Source of the DNA: Syntrophaceae bacterium
GTDB taxonomy: Bacteria; Desulfobacterota; Syntrophia; Syntrophales; UBA2185
Direction of reading: 5' to 3'
DNA: 5,916 nucleotides
NCBI GenBank assembly: GCA_003508565.1
Contig: DNUI01000289.1
Coordinates: 1-5,916, forward strand
Of the stretch, positions 5,889 through 5,916 are shown one piece after another. The notes beneath the pieces are model-generated. The model had not been told where the DNA came from, made no database searches, and worked only from the letters and a program-made list of their open reading frames with translations. Numbering within the stretch: the stretch's first letter is position 1; each line of letters starts with the position of its first letter. Made by a program: the position numbers and the translations under genes.

Positions 5889-5916
5889 ATACTATATAGT
5901 GAAATATGTGATGTCA
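5889..5916 (-). promoter_or_regulatory. Candidate promoter at the right edge, cut by the window
   Basis: The last five bases read TGACA on the minus strand, the final five of a perfect -35 if the missing base is T. TAGTAT (5889-5894, 4 of 6 matches) follows after 17 bp. The -10 region overlaps a perfect palindrome, ACTATATAGT (5891-5900), which could be an operator. Transcription from here would cross the terminator hairpin before reaching the dehydrogenase. Confidence 0.25.

Noticed and set aside
1..5916. tRNA, rRNA, CRISPR array, insertion sequence or integration site
   Set aside because: I found no cloverleaf, no regularly spaced direct repeats, no transposase and no terminal inverted repeats with target duplications.

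Overview
The window carries four protein genes, all on the minus strand: a truncated cation/proton antiporter (left edge), a large membrane-anchored sulfatase-fold protein of the YejM/LtaS type, an exported isochorismatase-fold protein, and a predicted PQQ-dependent sugar dehydrogenase lipoprotein. Base composition is moderate to slightly AT-rich, and the long spacers are clearly AT-rich. A YejM-like protein, a cleavable export signal and a lipoprotein signal point to a Gram-negative bacterium. A sigma-54-like promoter and the secreted isochorismatase type would fit a Desulfobacterota-like (former deltaproteobacterial) organism, but that placement is a guess from family resemblance.

Layout, left to right. 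1-730 is the N-terminal part of a CPA2 antiporter that runs off the left edge. 731-1223 is a spacer holding a probable decayed small gene on the plus strand (848-1102). 1224-3149 is the YejM-like protein, with five membrane helices followed by a periplasmic alkaline-phosphatase-fold domain. 3150-3525 is an AT-rich spacer with a sigma-54-like element facing the YejM-like gene. On the other strand it has a near-consensus sigma-70 promoter, then a Shine-Dalgarno sequence, a tiny ORF, three short inverted repeats and a hairpin with a T-rich tail. 3526-4182 is the exported isochorismatase-fold protein, which lacks the usual catalytic cysteine. 4183-4599 is a spacer with a candidate promoter and one tight hairpin but no convincing gene. 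4600-5784 is the sugar dehydrogenase. 5785-5916 is its upstream region, with a terminator-type hairpin, two candidate promoters and a 28-codon ORF whose stop overlaps the dehydrogenase start.

The four genes do not form an obvious pathway. The spacers are roughly 375 to 490 bp and hold their own candidate promoters, so separate transcription units are more likely than one operon. The common theme is the cell envelope: one inner-membrane transporter, one inner-membrane protein with a periplasmic domain, one periplasmic protein and one lipoprotein. The parts most worth a second look are the spacers, above all 3150-3525 and the right edge.
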